Assembly (NCBI GenBank): GCA_018524725.1
Contig: JAEUWP010000511.1
Location: 1-64,000, forward strand
Direction of reading: 5' to 3'
DNA from: Podaxis mareebaensis
Lineage: Eukaryota > Basidiomycota > Agaricomycetes > Agaricales > Agaricaceae
Length of the DNA stretch: 64,000 nt
This document shows positions 10,745-23,320 of this stretch, piece after piece. Position 1 is the stretch's first letter. Every line of letters begins with the position of its first letter. The notes beneath the pieces were generated by a model. That model did not search any database. It saw only the letters and a program-made list of their open reading frames with translations, and was not told where the DNA came from. A program made the position numbers and the translations under genes.

Positions 10745-12785
10745 ATGAGTATCTTTTCTAGCCCAATCGTTCTATGTGCAGGCGGCCTTACTCTTGCCTG
10801 GTGGCTTTACATCCGGGGCGAAGAGCGCCGAAATAACCCGAACCGGTTGCCTTTGCCACCTGGTCCCAAGGGCTATCCAATCATCGGTAATTTATTCGAC
10901 ATTCCGACATACAGGCCTTGGTTGGTATACGAAAAGTGGTTCAAGATTTATGGTAGATACCTCCTCTGACAAATTGAGCCTCTCTGACACGCGCATAGGG
11001 GACATGATCTACTTCACGGTCCTTGGACAGTCTTACCTCGTTCTCGGGAGCTTGGAAAGGACATATGACCTGTTCGAGAAACGATCTTCCAACTACTCCG
11101 ATCGCCCTTGCATGCCCATGCTCGTAGACATGTCCGTGGTTTTCATCTTCCACATACTGTACTTGACGCCAGATCCATTCCCAGGATGCACTGGGACTAC
11201 GCCATGACGTTTATCCCGTACGGCAGCTGGTGGAGACGTCACCGCCGTCTCTTTCATGATCACTTCCATCCCAATATCGTACACAAATACCAGCCCAATC
11301 AGATCGAATCAGCTCGCGCCTTCCTCCGTCGTCTTCTGAAGTCTCCAGACAACTTCATGCACCATGTCCGCCAGTAAGCTCCAGGCGGCGAGCGTACGGA
11401 GCCTCGAATCTCATAGGTTTTCCTCGCAGTGCATTTGCATCGACCATCGTTAAAATCACATACGGTGAAATCATCCAAGAAGAGAATGACCCGTATGTTA
11501 CCCAGGCTGAAGTAGCTCTCACGGGGCTTGCAGAAGCCGGCAATCCAGGATCTTTCCTTGTCGACACATTCCCGGTTATGAAGTATATTCCGGACTGGTT
11601 CCCAGGTGCTGGGTGGAAGAAGAAGGCAGCCTGGTGGCGACATATCAATGACATAGTCGCCAATCAACCTTGGAACTTGGTGAAAGAAAGGATCGTGAGC
11701 AACCCCTCCTGTTTTCCCCATTACGATGCTTTTCACCATCAGTGTAGAAACGAGGAACGGCGGAGCCCTGCATCGCTACGGCTCTTATTAGCCAATTGCC
11801 AGATGAAGATACACCCGATTTTGCGGAAGAGGACATTGTAGCCCGCAATACTTGTGCAGTTGCTTTTGCCGGTAAGCTTGCTCCCCTTCTTCGAGTACAG
11901 AAAAGCTCAGCTTCTGGCAGGTGGCGCTGACACGGTATGACATATGCTTTGCTTGTTTCTCCTGCTATTTCTCTTGTCCTACTCACAGTGTATACTAGAC
12001 AGTTTCGAGTGTGCAGTCATTCTTCATGGCGATGTGCCTCTATCCGGAAGCCCAGAGGAAAGCACAAGCGGAACTAGACAGAGTTCTCGGGGGGCGCTTG
12101 CCGGAATTTAACGACAGACCAAACCTTCCGTACATTAATGCTATGGTCAAAGAGTCTATGCGATGGCAACTTGTTGTACCGCTCGGTAGGTACTCTTCAA
12201 GGTACCACCACCGAGTTGAAATGATTCGATCGCCTTTAGCTGTCGGGCACATGAGCTCCAATGCTGATGAGTATAATGGGTATTACATTCCAAAGGGTAC
12301 CGTTGTAATTGGCAATGCATGGTATGAATCTACTCCTCGTTCCCACCTTACATGCTGTACTGACATAGTTATGGAGGTCCCTTCTGCATGACCCGGAGGT
12401 CTTTCCTGACCCACTCACCTACAATCCTGATCGCTACCTCAAAGACGGCAAGATTGATCCAACAGTTCGAGATCCAACGGTGGCATTCTTTGGTTTTGGA
12501 AGAAGAATCTGTCCTGGCAGATTCTTCGCTGAGAACTCGCTGTTCTGTTTTATTACCCACCTCTTGGCTGTGTATGATATCAGGCCCAGTTTAGATAAGG
12601 ATGGAAAGGAGATCGAGATCAAACCCGAGATGACGAGCGGTCTACTTTCGTAGGTTATTTACCAAGGCTGTTTGCCGCCGACGCTAATTATCATTGACAG
12701 GTACCCGGAACCCTTCACGTGTAGGATCACACCTCGATCGAAAAAGGCCGAAGAATTGATCCGTAATTCTGGCTTAATGGATTGA
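10745..12785 (+). CDS. Cytochrome P450, array copy 2
   Basis: Same microsomal P450 family as its neighbours; the substrate is unknown. Ten exons: 10745-10952, 10999-11131, 11185-11373, 11430-11694, 11748-11871, 11921-11934, 11999-12185, 12240-12321, 12377-12649 and 12701-12785, giving 519 aa. Eight or more exon lengths equal those of copies 1, 3 and 4, including a 14-nt exon encoding most of the I-helix GGADT. Visible motifs: the N-terminal anchor, LPLPPGPKGYPIIGN, DYAMTFIPYGSWWRRHRRLF (C-helix WxxxR), ESMRW, PDRY, and FGFGRRICPGRFF with Cys446. The donor of intron 2 is GTCCGT, also used in copy 3. No lesion is seen, so it should be active. It is closest to copy 3, a tandem duplicate. Confidence 0.92.
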
Positions 12786-14052
12786 TCCATAAATATTGAA
12801 TGATCCAGCTATTGCTTACAACTTCTACACCCGGAATGAAGCGGGGAAGGGTTTGATTCATGATGCTGAACTTACTACATAAGTCAATGTACTTGATTTT
12901 TCTTTTGTCCGTCATATGTTCCTATCCAGCTTGCTCTCCCTGTTTGTCTACAACGCACAGTGCATGAATTAGCCTTTGTGCTTCTTGTGGCCTCCTCTTA
13001 TGGTGGAGATCCTTAAATGGTTGTTACGCACAGATATTGACGTATCATGTATTGTGCATATGGGTCCTAGCAAACTACATCATTCTCCAATCATAGAACG
13101 AAGCGACTGAAAGTCGCTAGGGTCTACGTTCTTCATCAGCCTCCCAGCCCAGAACGTCCATTTTAATAAGGGCCAATCCTTCCGTAACTATTTTCATCGT
13201 CCCCAGATCAAGAATATCCTACTAATGTACCCATCAGGACTTACAGAATGCACGAGTTCAAGACTGAATGCCACGACCTCTCCGTGTACAGGCCAGCATT
13301 TTGCGCAACATCTGGAAATTTCCCTGTATCACAGTGGTGCATCATTACATGCGTTGACGAATCCAGGAGACCGATACCTCATTCATCCCTCTTTACCTGT
13401 TAATCTGACAACTCTAACGTAAGACAGAGAGTCTTCCACGCTGAAATCCCAGAGATGATACGCAGTAAGTCGGCATCCTCACTTTTCTATCCCATCTGTT
13501 CCAACCAACATTGACCTAATAATGTGGCATTCTGGATATGATTTCTTTCAATAATACCTCACCCCTCACCTCCATCATGCTGTGAGATCGATTGCTGATT
13601 GTTGGCTCACCGGCGCCTCTGTCCAATTTTAACATTGCGAAAGTTATCGATCTCGAGAAGAGTAGGTGCACCCCGTGTGACAAAACACTTGCGGTAATTA
13701 ATACCCAATAGATTACCAAGATCCAATAGATTACCAAGACCCAAGGCTGTTAGCAAAAACAATTTCTCATGTCCACTTATATCGTATCAACCTTCTGGGG
13801 CGCTTTTACTATCCACGAGCTTCTCCTAGCAACTCATCAAGCGCCACCAGCGGCTCCTAGATTTACCCACCAAATCAAAGGTCATATATTTCTGTCATTA
13901 GGAGCCCATGGAATAGTGGTCCCAACCATGACTTTCATGGCCGTTATAGAATGACTTCTTAGGAGGAGCAACTACCAAATGCGAAAGGCAACTAGGGCTA
14001 TCCATGGCCTATTTAAGCTGCCAGACGGTGAGTTTCTCTCTGTTGATCAGCA
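12786..14052. other. Intergenic DNA between P450 copies 2 and 3
   Basis: No gene is seen. The first 450 bp resemble the sequence behind the 9457-9556 relic (agctattgcttacaac..., then ttcctatccagcttgctctccctgtttgtct against ttctccagcttcctctccgtattcgtct). A short direct repeat, aatagattaccaagatcc / aatagattaccaagaccc, lies at about 13706-13742. Confidence 0.5.
14010..14016 (+). promoter_or_regulatory. TATA box of P450 copy 3
   Basis: tatttaa lies 37 nt before the ATG at 14053 and is followed by gctgcca, as in copy 2. The promoter has survived although the gene carries a stop codon. Confidence 0.55.
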
Positions 14053-16087
14053 ATGGGTTTCCTTCCCAACCCAACGGCTCTATGTGCAGGTGGTCTGATC
14101 CTCATCTGGTGGCTTCATGCCCTGATTCAAGAACGTCGTAACAACCCAAATCGGCTGCCTTTGCCGCCCGGCCCAAAGGGCTACCCAGTCATCGGTAGTT
14201 TGTTCGACCTTCCGACATATAGGCCTTGGCTAGTTTATGACGAGTGGTTCAAAATTTACGGTATGCACCTCCCTTGATAAAATGAGCTTATTTGACAAGT
14301 GTGTAGGGGACATGATCTACTTCAAGATTCTTGGACAATCTTTTCTCATTCTCGGGAGCTTGGAAAGGACTTACGACCTGTTTGAGAAACGATCTTCCAA
14401 CTACTCCGATCGCCCTCGTATGCCCATGGTCATGGAAATGTCCGTGCTTTTCATTTTCTGTGTACTGTATTTGAACCGGATCTGTTACAAGGATGTGATG
14501 GGACTACATCATGTCATTTCTCCCATATGGCAGCTGGTGGAGACGTCACCGCCGTCTCTTCCATGATCACTTCCACCCCAACATCGTACACAAATACCGG
14601 CCCATTCAGATCAAATCAGCTCGTGCCTTCCTCCGTTGTCTTCTGAAGTCTCCAGATGACTTCATGCACCATGTCCGCCAGTAAGTCCCAGACGATGGGC
14701 GGATGGAGCCTCGAGCCTCACGTTGTCTTCATAGTGCATTTACATCGACTATCGTCGAGATTACATACGGTGAAACCATCCAAGAAGAGAATGACCCCTA
14801 TGTTACCCAGGCTGAAATAGCTCTCACGGGGCTCGCGGAAGCTGGTAATCCAGGTTCTTTCCTTGTCGACATATTCCCGGTTATGAAGTATATTCCGGGC
14901 TGGTTCCCAGGTGCTGGGTGGAAGAGGAAGGCAGCCCTGTGGCGACATATCAACGACATAGTTGCCAATCAACCTTGGAACCTGGTGAAACAGAAGATCG
15001 TGAGCAACCCTTCCTGTGGTCCCATGCGATGCTTCTCACCATGAGTCTAGAAACAAGGAACGGCAGAACCCTGCATCGCTACGGCTCTTATTAGCCAATT
15101 GCCAGATGAAGATGCACCCAATTTTGCAGAAGAGGATACTGCGTCCCGCGGCGCTTGTGCAGTTGCCTTCGCCGGTAGGCTTATCCCCCTTTTCCGAGTG
15201 AGGAAAGGCTCAGCTATTGGCAGGGGGTGCTGACACGGTATGACACACACCCTTCTTTTCTACCCCTGCCTTGCCTCGCGTCGTTCACAAAGCGTTCTAG
15301 ACTGTTTCGACCGTACAGGCATTTTTCATGGCCATGTGCCTATACCCGGAAGTTCAAAAGAAAGCACAAGAAGAGCTCGACAGAGTTCTCGGGGGGCGCT
15401 TGCCGGAATTCAATGACAGACCAAACCTTCCGTACATTAATGCTATGGTCAAGGAATCCATGCGATGGCAACTTGTTGCGCCCCTTGGTGCGTACCTTTT
15501 GAAGTATGAGATTTGGATGATCTTGATTCAATCATGTTTCAGCCATCGCACACATGAACTCGGACGCTGATGAATATAATGGGTATTACATTCCTAAGGG
15601 TACCCTTGTGGTCGGCAATGCATGGTATGATCACACAACTTATTTGCTCGCTACCAGTTTTACTGAAGGTGCTCTATAGGACGATTCTGCATGACCCGGA
15701 GGCCTACCCAGACCCCCTTGCCTATAACCCCGACCGCTTCCTCAAAGACGGCAAGATTAATCCCGCAGTTCGTGATCCAACTGTGGCATTCTTCGGGTTT
15801 GGAAGAAGGATCTGTCCTGGTAGATTCTTCGCTGAGACCTCACTGTTCTCTATTGTTACCCACCTCTTGGCTGTGTACGATATCAAACCTGGTTTGGACA
15901 AGGATGGGAACGAAGTCGAAATCAAACCCGAGATGACGAGTGGTTTACTTTCGTGGGTCATTCAGCAAGCTGTTTGCCATTAACACTAATTATCATTGAT
16001 AGGTACCCGGAACCCTTCACGTGTAGGATCACACCTCGCTCAAAAAAGGCCGAAGAATTGATACGCAACTCTGGCTTGATGGATTGA
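14053..16087 (+). pseudogene. Cytochrome P450, array copy 3, broken by one TGA
   Basis: Exons match copy 2 base for base in length: 14053-14260, 14307-14439, 14492-14680, 14735-14999, 15051-15174, 15224-15237, 15301-15487, 15543-15624, 15680-15952 and 16003-16087. All motifs are present (LPLPPGPKGYPVIGS, GGADT, ESMRW, PDRF, FGFGRRICPGRFF with Cys446). However, the second full codon of exon 3 is TGA (14496-14498), in ATG-TGA-TGG-GAC, where copy 2 has ATG-CAC-TGG-GAC and copy 4 ATG-GAC-TGG. No other AG acceptor nearby would skip the stop and keep phase. Translation would end at about residue 115, before the C-helix and haem site. Everything else is intact, so the loss is recent; a sequencing error is the alternative. 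Confidence 0.85.
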
Positions 16088-17022
16088 CAAGAGGTGCCTG
16101 TACTGTTGTTTGCAGCTATGCGGGATTGAAATAAGTTACTTCTACGACAAGATGAATGGACACATTCTGTTGCCACCCCCGCCAAAAGGCTGTGACCCAA
16201 CTTTTTTTTTTCTTTTTCACGTCAGCGAACTGCTTCCAGCCTCACAACCGTGAGGGCAGTTCCTATGACTGTACCCCGTGTCCTTCAATCCGCCAAGGGC
16301 ATAGAAGTATGCCTAATCAACACCACTAAGTCAGTTACTCTGCCACAAGGATACCTTGCAAGGACAACAATGAATTGTAAGGGCCGCGCTTCCCTACTAA
16401 TGTAATACGAGAGACGATCTCAAGATTCAACGCGAATTCTCTTCGAGTTCGTTCGCAAGCTCCAGCTCGAACTGTAAGGAGATAGTTGTGGCCTGTCACT
16501 GGCGTAGGACCATTTATCATTTGTCTTGATTTCCAGTGCAGGTTGAGTTCGTTCAAACACTTGCGCAAGGTAAACATTGCGCCAGTGAGCCACTACATCC
16601 GTTGTGCTACCGAAGCTCTGCCGTAGATACACAGCATATAAGGTGCAATGACTACAATTTTTGGAATGCGGGTTATGGCACGATCACAATAAAACTGCCG
16701 ATTTGTTAACCCACTCGCCCGCTCTGAAGAATTTCTACTCGGGGCACAGGCACCCCATAATCTTCATCGGTGATGAATGCTCGGAACGGTCGAATCGGAG
16801 GTGCGGTGCCCATTACGGTATCCCTGTGAGAACAAATGAGACAAGAAGTCTGCGAAGGTGGCCCATTGGAGTCGTTGTGAGCACGCGATGCTTGATACCG
16901 ACCTCTGATATTCATCTATGGTATAATAAGTGTGAGCCACGGGAAAGCTCCATCCTCCACCTGTGGGAGTGCGTAGAGGTCCAAGGCTTATTTAACCAAA
17001 CAAGATTTGTCATTTCCCATCG
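16088..17022. other. Intergenic, no gene seen
   Basis: Lies between P450 copies 3 and 4. Frames are short on both strands. A TATA-like ttatttaa at about 16988-16995 sits 33 nt before the ATG of copy 4. A run of T with one C occupies about 16202-16217. Confidence 0.45.
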
Positions 17023-19048
17023 ATGGACTCCCTCTTGCAACACAGCGCACTTCTAGTTGTCAGTTACTTCGTAGGCTTATGGTGCTTGAAGAAGTACCTG
17101 TACAAGGGTACAATCAACCCTCAGAGCCTACCTCTCCCCCCTGGACCAAAGGGATATCCGCTTATCGGAAATTTATCTGACCTTCCGACTCACAAACCAT
17201 GGCTGGCCTACCATGATATGTTCAAGAAACATGGTCAGCTCACAAAAGCAGTTCTTCCTTCCTTCCATTTGACCCCCGATTTGATAGGGGATATGGTCTA
17301 TCTAAATGTTCTTGGGCAGGGTTTCCTGGTTCTTGGAAGCTTGGAGAGGACGAATGATCTTTTTGAGAGACGCTCGAGCAATTACTCAGACCGCCCTCAG
17401 ACAGCCATGATCATGGACCTGTAGGTTGCTTCAGAAGTTTTCAGTCCTGTCTTGACGTGCTGTGGCAGCATGGACTGGGGATTCAATTTCGCACTCGTCC
17501 CTTATGGACCTTGGTGGCGCTGGCATCGTCGTTTATTTCACGACTTTTTCCACCCAAACGTGGTCAACAAACATCAACCGGTTCAGCTCAATGCAGCCCG
17601 CGCTCTTATCCGGAACCTTCTGGAATCTCCTGAGGATTTCTCAAAATGGCTTTCCTTGTGCGTGCGCACACCTATACATCGAAGCCTTCTGCTAATCACT
17701 CGTTAGTGCTTTTGCATCAATAGTTATGGAGATTGTGTACGGCATTAAAATACAAGGACTCGATAACGAATACGTTCAAAATGCAGAAGAAGCTCTTGAA
17801 GGCTTTGCTGATGCGGCAGTCCCCGGAAGGTATCTTGTGGATACATTCCCCATTATGAAATACATTCCTAGCTGGTTTCCTGGTGCGGGATGGAAGCGGA
17901 AGGCGAATCACTGGCGCCATGTCAACCAGGAGGTTTGCCATGGCCCATTCGACATGGTCAAAGAACAAATCGTGAGCTTCAGTCAGGGAATATCTTTGAC
18001 TTTTTTGACTCTCCCTACACGCTAGACAGCGGGGACTGCAGCCCCTTCCATAGCCGTGACACTAATAGAAAAACTATCTGACCGGGATTCGCCCACCCGG
18101 GCCGAGGAAGAAACGGTTGCAAGGAACGTATGTGCTGTAGCCTATGTCGGTGAGTATCATTTCTCCATCGATACCATGCCAGAACAAATGCACTAGCATA
18201 GGGGGGGCTGATACTGTAAGGCTTCGATGACTTCCTGGTTCTGGACCCTCACGGAATAGCGTATTCAGACCATCTCATCACTACGGACATTCTTCATGGC
18301 CATGTGCTTGTACCCCGAAGCGCAAAGGAAAGGTCAGGCCGAGCTTGATGCAGTCCTGGGAGGACGACTACCCGAGTTCAACGATCGCACGTCTTTGCCA
18401 TATATCAGTGCGATGGTCAAGGAAACCATGCGGTGGCAGCTCGTCACCCCACTGGGTGCGTGTTTTGTACCATTTTCACTCCCCAAACCAACACCCTTCA
18501 GGTATCCTGCACATGACAACAGAAGCGGACGAATACAATGGATATTATATACCGAAGGGGACGATCGTGATGGGAGGCGCATGGTTGGCTCATGTCCGCT
18601 TAGTCTCTGTGAGAACATGCTCACGCGCTTGCTAGGACAATTCTGCACGACCCGGAAGTCTATAAGGACCCTCACGAATACATCCCTGATCGTTTCCTCA
18701 AGGACGGTAAGCTCGACCGTACAGTACGCGATCCATCCGTTGCGGCATTCGGCTTTGGAAGAAGGATATGCCCTGGACGATTCTTCAGTGATAACTCACT
18801 CTTTATAATGATCGCACACATCTTAGCGGTGTTCGACATTAAGCCCGCGTTGGATGAGACTGGGAATCAAATACCGTTTGAGCCCGACGTCACGGGGGGA
18901 CTACTTACGTATGCATTCTTGCATCTCAGCCAAAGGTTTCTTGCTGATGATTTATACCCGTAGACAACCCGTGCCATTCCCGTGTAGGATTGTACCACGT
19001 TCGAAGGCTGCCGTGGACCTTATCCATAACTCCGAGCTCACAGGGTGA
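17023..19048 (+). CDS. Cytochrome P450, array copy 4
   Basis: Microsomal P450 of the same family, more diverged in sequence than copies 2 and 3. Exons: 17023-17233, 17288-17420, 17469-17657, 17707-17971, 18026-18149, 18202-18215, 18269-18455, 18502-18583, 18636-18908 and 18964-19048, giving 520 aa. Except for one extra codon in exon 1, exon lengths equal those of copy 2. Motifs: an N-terminal hydrophobic anchor (residues 5-22), LPLPPGPKGYPLIGN, GGADT, ETMRW, PDRF, and FGFGRRICPGRFF with Cys447. The protein ends NSELTG, like the NSELME and NSGLMD ends of the other copies. No lesions were found, so it is probably active; the substrate is unknown. Confidence 0.91.
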
Positions 19049-22000
19049 TCTTTTAGTAAAATCGATTTGCACTGGGTTTGGAATAAAGTACCTGAATATT
19101 ACCGAACCAATGGATGATACATGTGCATGGACACAACCAAGCGCATGCGAAAGAATGCACAGAGTTCCCCTTAGCCCAGATCCTCGAGGCTGCAAAGGAT
19201 CAGTCACGATCAGCTGTAACCGGAACCCGACGCGCTTTCGTCTCTTATATGTTTCTGACAGTTTTCCCAAAGTAAGATAAGCTTCTCTCAGGGACGGCTA
19301 AGAACCTCGGCTCCGGGACCACCATGCATGTGGTTAAGCGGAGCCTTTCAATGGCCTCGAGGATGAGGTGCTGTCGGGTTGCAATGATGTTTGATTATTT
19401 TTCGGTCTCCGGCATGGTTTCATGGAGCCTGGAGTGGTACGGTGGTATTGTGGATGTTAGTGGCACGAGTTCACATGTGCTCGAGCAGGCAGCGTATTGA
19501 GTGACGAGGCTGTTTGTTGCATGGCGTGAGCAAATCGTTCCACATCCACCAAAGCTCGACTGGCGCATGATAGCGTCTTCTCAAATATCTGCACTCGATG
19601 TCCAATGCGCCTCGTAATATGTTCAAAAATGTACCTCGCGACAATTATCATCTTCCCGACAACAAATTCGCGATATCCTCGTGGTTACAACGTGGTGTGA
19701 ACGTCAGAAGGACACTGGGTTATGACATTTACAATGATGCGGCCGACAATTTGTATTGTGGACCGTTATCTAGGCTACACTCCTCCCGCAGCGCGGATGC
19801 AATAGTTCAAGGCTTGAGGAAGACTCGAGGAGTGTCCTGCGGAGCGTAGCGCTCTCTGTCCCTTAAACTCTACACTATCTACGTCTGTAGTTATACAGTG
19901 GAAATGACTCTGATCTTTGTCTGCGCAGGTTGGCTCTATCAACCTTGAAAGCTTAAAATGTCTGTTAGGACTCAGCGGCGATTTCCAGAATTCGAACCTT
20001 GCTTCCACCTGGTGTAAGTGTGACCCTATCCTGAGAAGTGAGGACCTTTGCCTCGAGGTGTTACCATGATATTGGGTACCAGGGACGATCCAAGAAGGGA
20101 TGAAGAACGGGCACTATATCGATGGGAGGGTGAGAGGCGATTTTCCAGGTTCTCGATGATGCGCTTTTCAAGGGGTAAAAATTTGCAGAATCCGCGTTGC
20201 TGTGAAAATGACGAGCAGGCGGAGTTGGGATCATTGAGAGCATTGATTATAATGCCTCGAGGCTGAGCTGTAGGCTCTACGGACCGTTTCGCAGAAATCC
20301 TAGGCTTCCGCGTAGAAGAAATGGGCGGTCAGTGCGATATGATGAACGGTTTACGCAGCGCTTGAAGGATGCGTTAATTTGTTGTGGTTCTCATACAGGC
20401 CGTCATTAATATCTAGCTAGGCTTTCGTTGTCTTCCGTGTGCGTGGCGTTCGTAATTGCAGTTTTATAAGGTTGCGTTCATGCCTAGGCTAATGGACAGA
20501 TTATCTCTATCTGGGTTATCCGATCTTTGATCTCGCATTTTATCCATCAAGCTGGGCCTGGTAGGCGAATTCATCATGTCGTCATCTGGGCAATCACCAA
20601 CTCATCAAGCGAGGGAATCGCCCCAACGAGGTACATTTGACGTTTGTATGCGACATGCGTGATAGAGGTGATGACGACTGAGATAAATTGTGTTTTTCTG
20701 GTATAAATTGCCTCCAGCATACATTCTGGTGGCGTTGTCAATCTGGTAAAACATACTATATATAGTCGAATCTGTATGAAGAATACCGGAATTCGGCAGT
20801 AGCGCCCTGCTATTTCGACCCCACAACGTGTTTCTTTTATTAACTGTTCTTCATTTGACGCAGTCCATTTGAATAGAGCCTAAAGGAGGGGATTGCGAAC
20901 TTTGTGGGGGGGCGCCGGGAACTTTATGCGGGACACGAGGCGAATGGTGAGGGGGAAATTCCGTATGAGTACGTGAATACCCCGCACAAGACCAAAACGT
21001 ATGCTTCTGCACTGGGTGCTGAAGCAAAAACACGAGGCGAATACTGTATGCGCACCCACGATATGCCTTCGTGAGGACAGATAACTATAGATAGCTAGTT
21101 GATTGACTGGCACCTACATCACTGTTTCTTCTTTCCGCTAGGATAGGAAACAAGAAGCATCGCGGACGACGTCGAGGTCGAGGTATTTCTAGTGACGGGC
21201 TACGTGTAGGAAGAGAAACGGGGAGATATAACGCACGGTATGAGATATGATTATCCAGGTGATTACATACAGGGTGTAATCCCTGGTCGGCCATCTCGTA
21301 TCTGTGTCATCAGTGGAGAATATTTATAATCCAATTTTGTCTCTTTTAATGGTGTGACTCATTCGGCTTCGGCGCTTTGAGCCCCGTTTGCCTCGTTGCA
21401 AGCTGATTGTCATCGGATGGAAACGAGATTACGGAGTTGTAGGACTTGGCAGGAATAGACCATTGATTCCTGGTAGGAATTAGAATGAAACCCCAAGGAG
21501 TAATTTGTGCGCCACTGGAATAGATAAGAACAGTGGAAGATGAATCCTTCTTAATCGTAGCTGAGATTCCAAACAGAGGCTTATTTGCCAGCGAGGAGCA
21601 AAGTTGGCGAAATGAGTGTGGTGTATGCATGTACTGCGGCGTCTGTGGTTATGGATGAAACTTGCTTGCTCCCGCTTGTATGTAATACCGGTGACTTGGT
21701 ACATCGGTTGTAGAGTGTAGACCGTAGTAAACTGACGGGCGATTTTACTACGGATATGATCGGAGAGAATCAGACGTGGGTGGACGTATTCCAGGACCCT
21801 GGGTGTGAACGCGTATATCCTCGGTCATTGCTTGGAATGTCATAAAACCGGTGTAGCTTTTCAGTTCCGTGTCATGCATTGTCTAGCACAGTGCATTGTG
21901 GGTCGCATTGCACTTCGAATGGTGTTCTGGAACAATCTATCGTGTCCTGGAGATGACAGTGAAGCAACGGGCATGTTGAGAGGCTGACAGTAATGGGTAG

Positions 22001-23320
22001 AAACGTTGAATGGCTTACGCATCGGAGGTGCTAGATGGATGTTAACAGCCTCGGGGGTTTACACGCATGCCCGGTTAGAGTGAACTGATCCAGGTTCTGG
22101 AAGCTGATAAAGACATCAAGATACGAGATATGAAAAGCTATGTGTTATGTTCTGTGTCTTGCAGTGGAGGAGCAAGGATTTCTGAGCATAGGTTGCTGTG
22201 ATGCGACAATCCCAAGTTTATCAAGGACAATTGCGATCAGGTCAAGGCTGTGTGTTCGTCATGATGATCTTGTCCCCGACGCCGCCACGCGACCCTGTTT
22301 CAAAATTTGATCAATCAGGAGCGCTTCTGGTTAGATCTGTAGACTTCTGCCACCGCCCAGTAATCTCTTTCTCTTCAACCAAGTTCGGGCTAGAGTTTCT
22401 TGGAAACAGCCTAATGACGGGCCGTAACATCATAACAATACAATTGGACCTGCTATGAAAGGGAGATTACAGACGGTGACCTCGGGCTCGGCGTGGGTTT
22501 GACACGGGATTAGACGGCGTTGCTGGAAATTGACGGCTACTGACACGTCCACTTGGAGATTGTGTGATATCCAGTGGCGGTCTGTTGCTGTTGTTGTGGC
22601 GGATGCGACTATACAGTTGGAACCCACGAAAAAAATGGCTCGGTTGAGTTAGTAACACCGATATAATCAACAGGACAAGGCGCGGCGCTGGGCGCCATCA
22701 AAACAAAAAGTTTTTCTATATATGAATAGAATTGCTCCCAAAGCGAAGAATGGAAGAGGCGGTAAGCGAAGGTGGCACCTCCGGAGCTGTTACGCAATGC
22801 GCAATGTACCTCTGCTTGCTGTGGCCAGCCAGCTGGGGTGGTGCTGTTGCTCATGAATGAGTGTGCGGAGGATGAGGAAGGGCAATTTCAAGCGGGTGCC
22901 TTTTTGAGATGAACGGGGTGAACGGGGTCCTTGCATGGAGGGATATCAGAATAAGGGGGGAACCCAGAAAAGGAAAGATGCGTGAGAGGGGTCCGCTGAA
23001 CGTGATACGAGGTACGTTGACGAGGTGACTCGGGAGAGGTAGCCCTAACCCTAGGCGACCTGAGCAGAGGCGCAAAATGAGAAAGAAGTGTGTAAATCTG
23101 CGGTGAATCTGGATGATTCTGTGCGGATCTAGCAGCAGGGGAGGGCAGAAACGTGGTAGGGCAGAGGGAGGACGAAATTCAATGGCACGGATTTCCGATT
23201 GTGGATGACGTATGGTATATATATATGGGTTGATGCAATGGGTTTTGAGAATTTCCCCTTCGCCCTGTTCTATTCACCTGCGTCCGCCACCTAGAGAGGT
23301 GCTTTTCACCGGCTGGCACC
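19049..23320. other. Gene-free region (4.3 kb)
   Basis: I scanned both strands for splice-joinable coding segments and found none I can support. Frames are under 100 codons and lack recognisable motifs. The motif cctcgagg recurs (about 19184, 19356, 20052, 20253) but without regular spacing. The region may hold decayed transposon or intergenic DNA; I see no terminal inverted repeats or polymerase motifs. Confidence 0.4.

Noticed and set aside
13706..13742. Short repeat aatagattaccaagat as a CRISPR-like or transposon end
   Set aside because: Only two units, adjacent, in a eukaryotic genome; a simple local duplication.
19049..23320. Transposon in the gene-free region
   Set aside because: I looked for terminal inverted repeats, long direct repeats and polymerase or transposase motifs and saw none.
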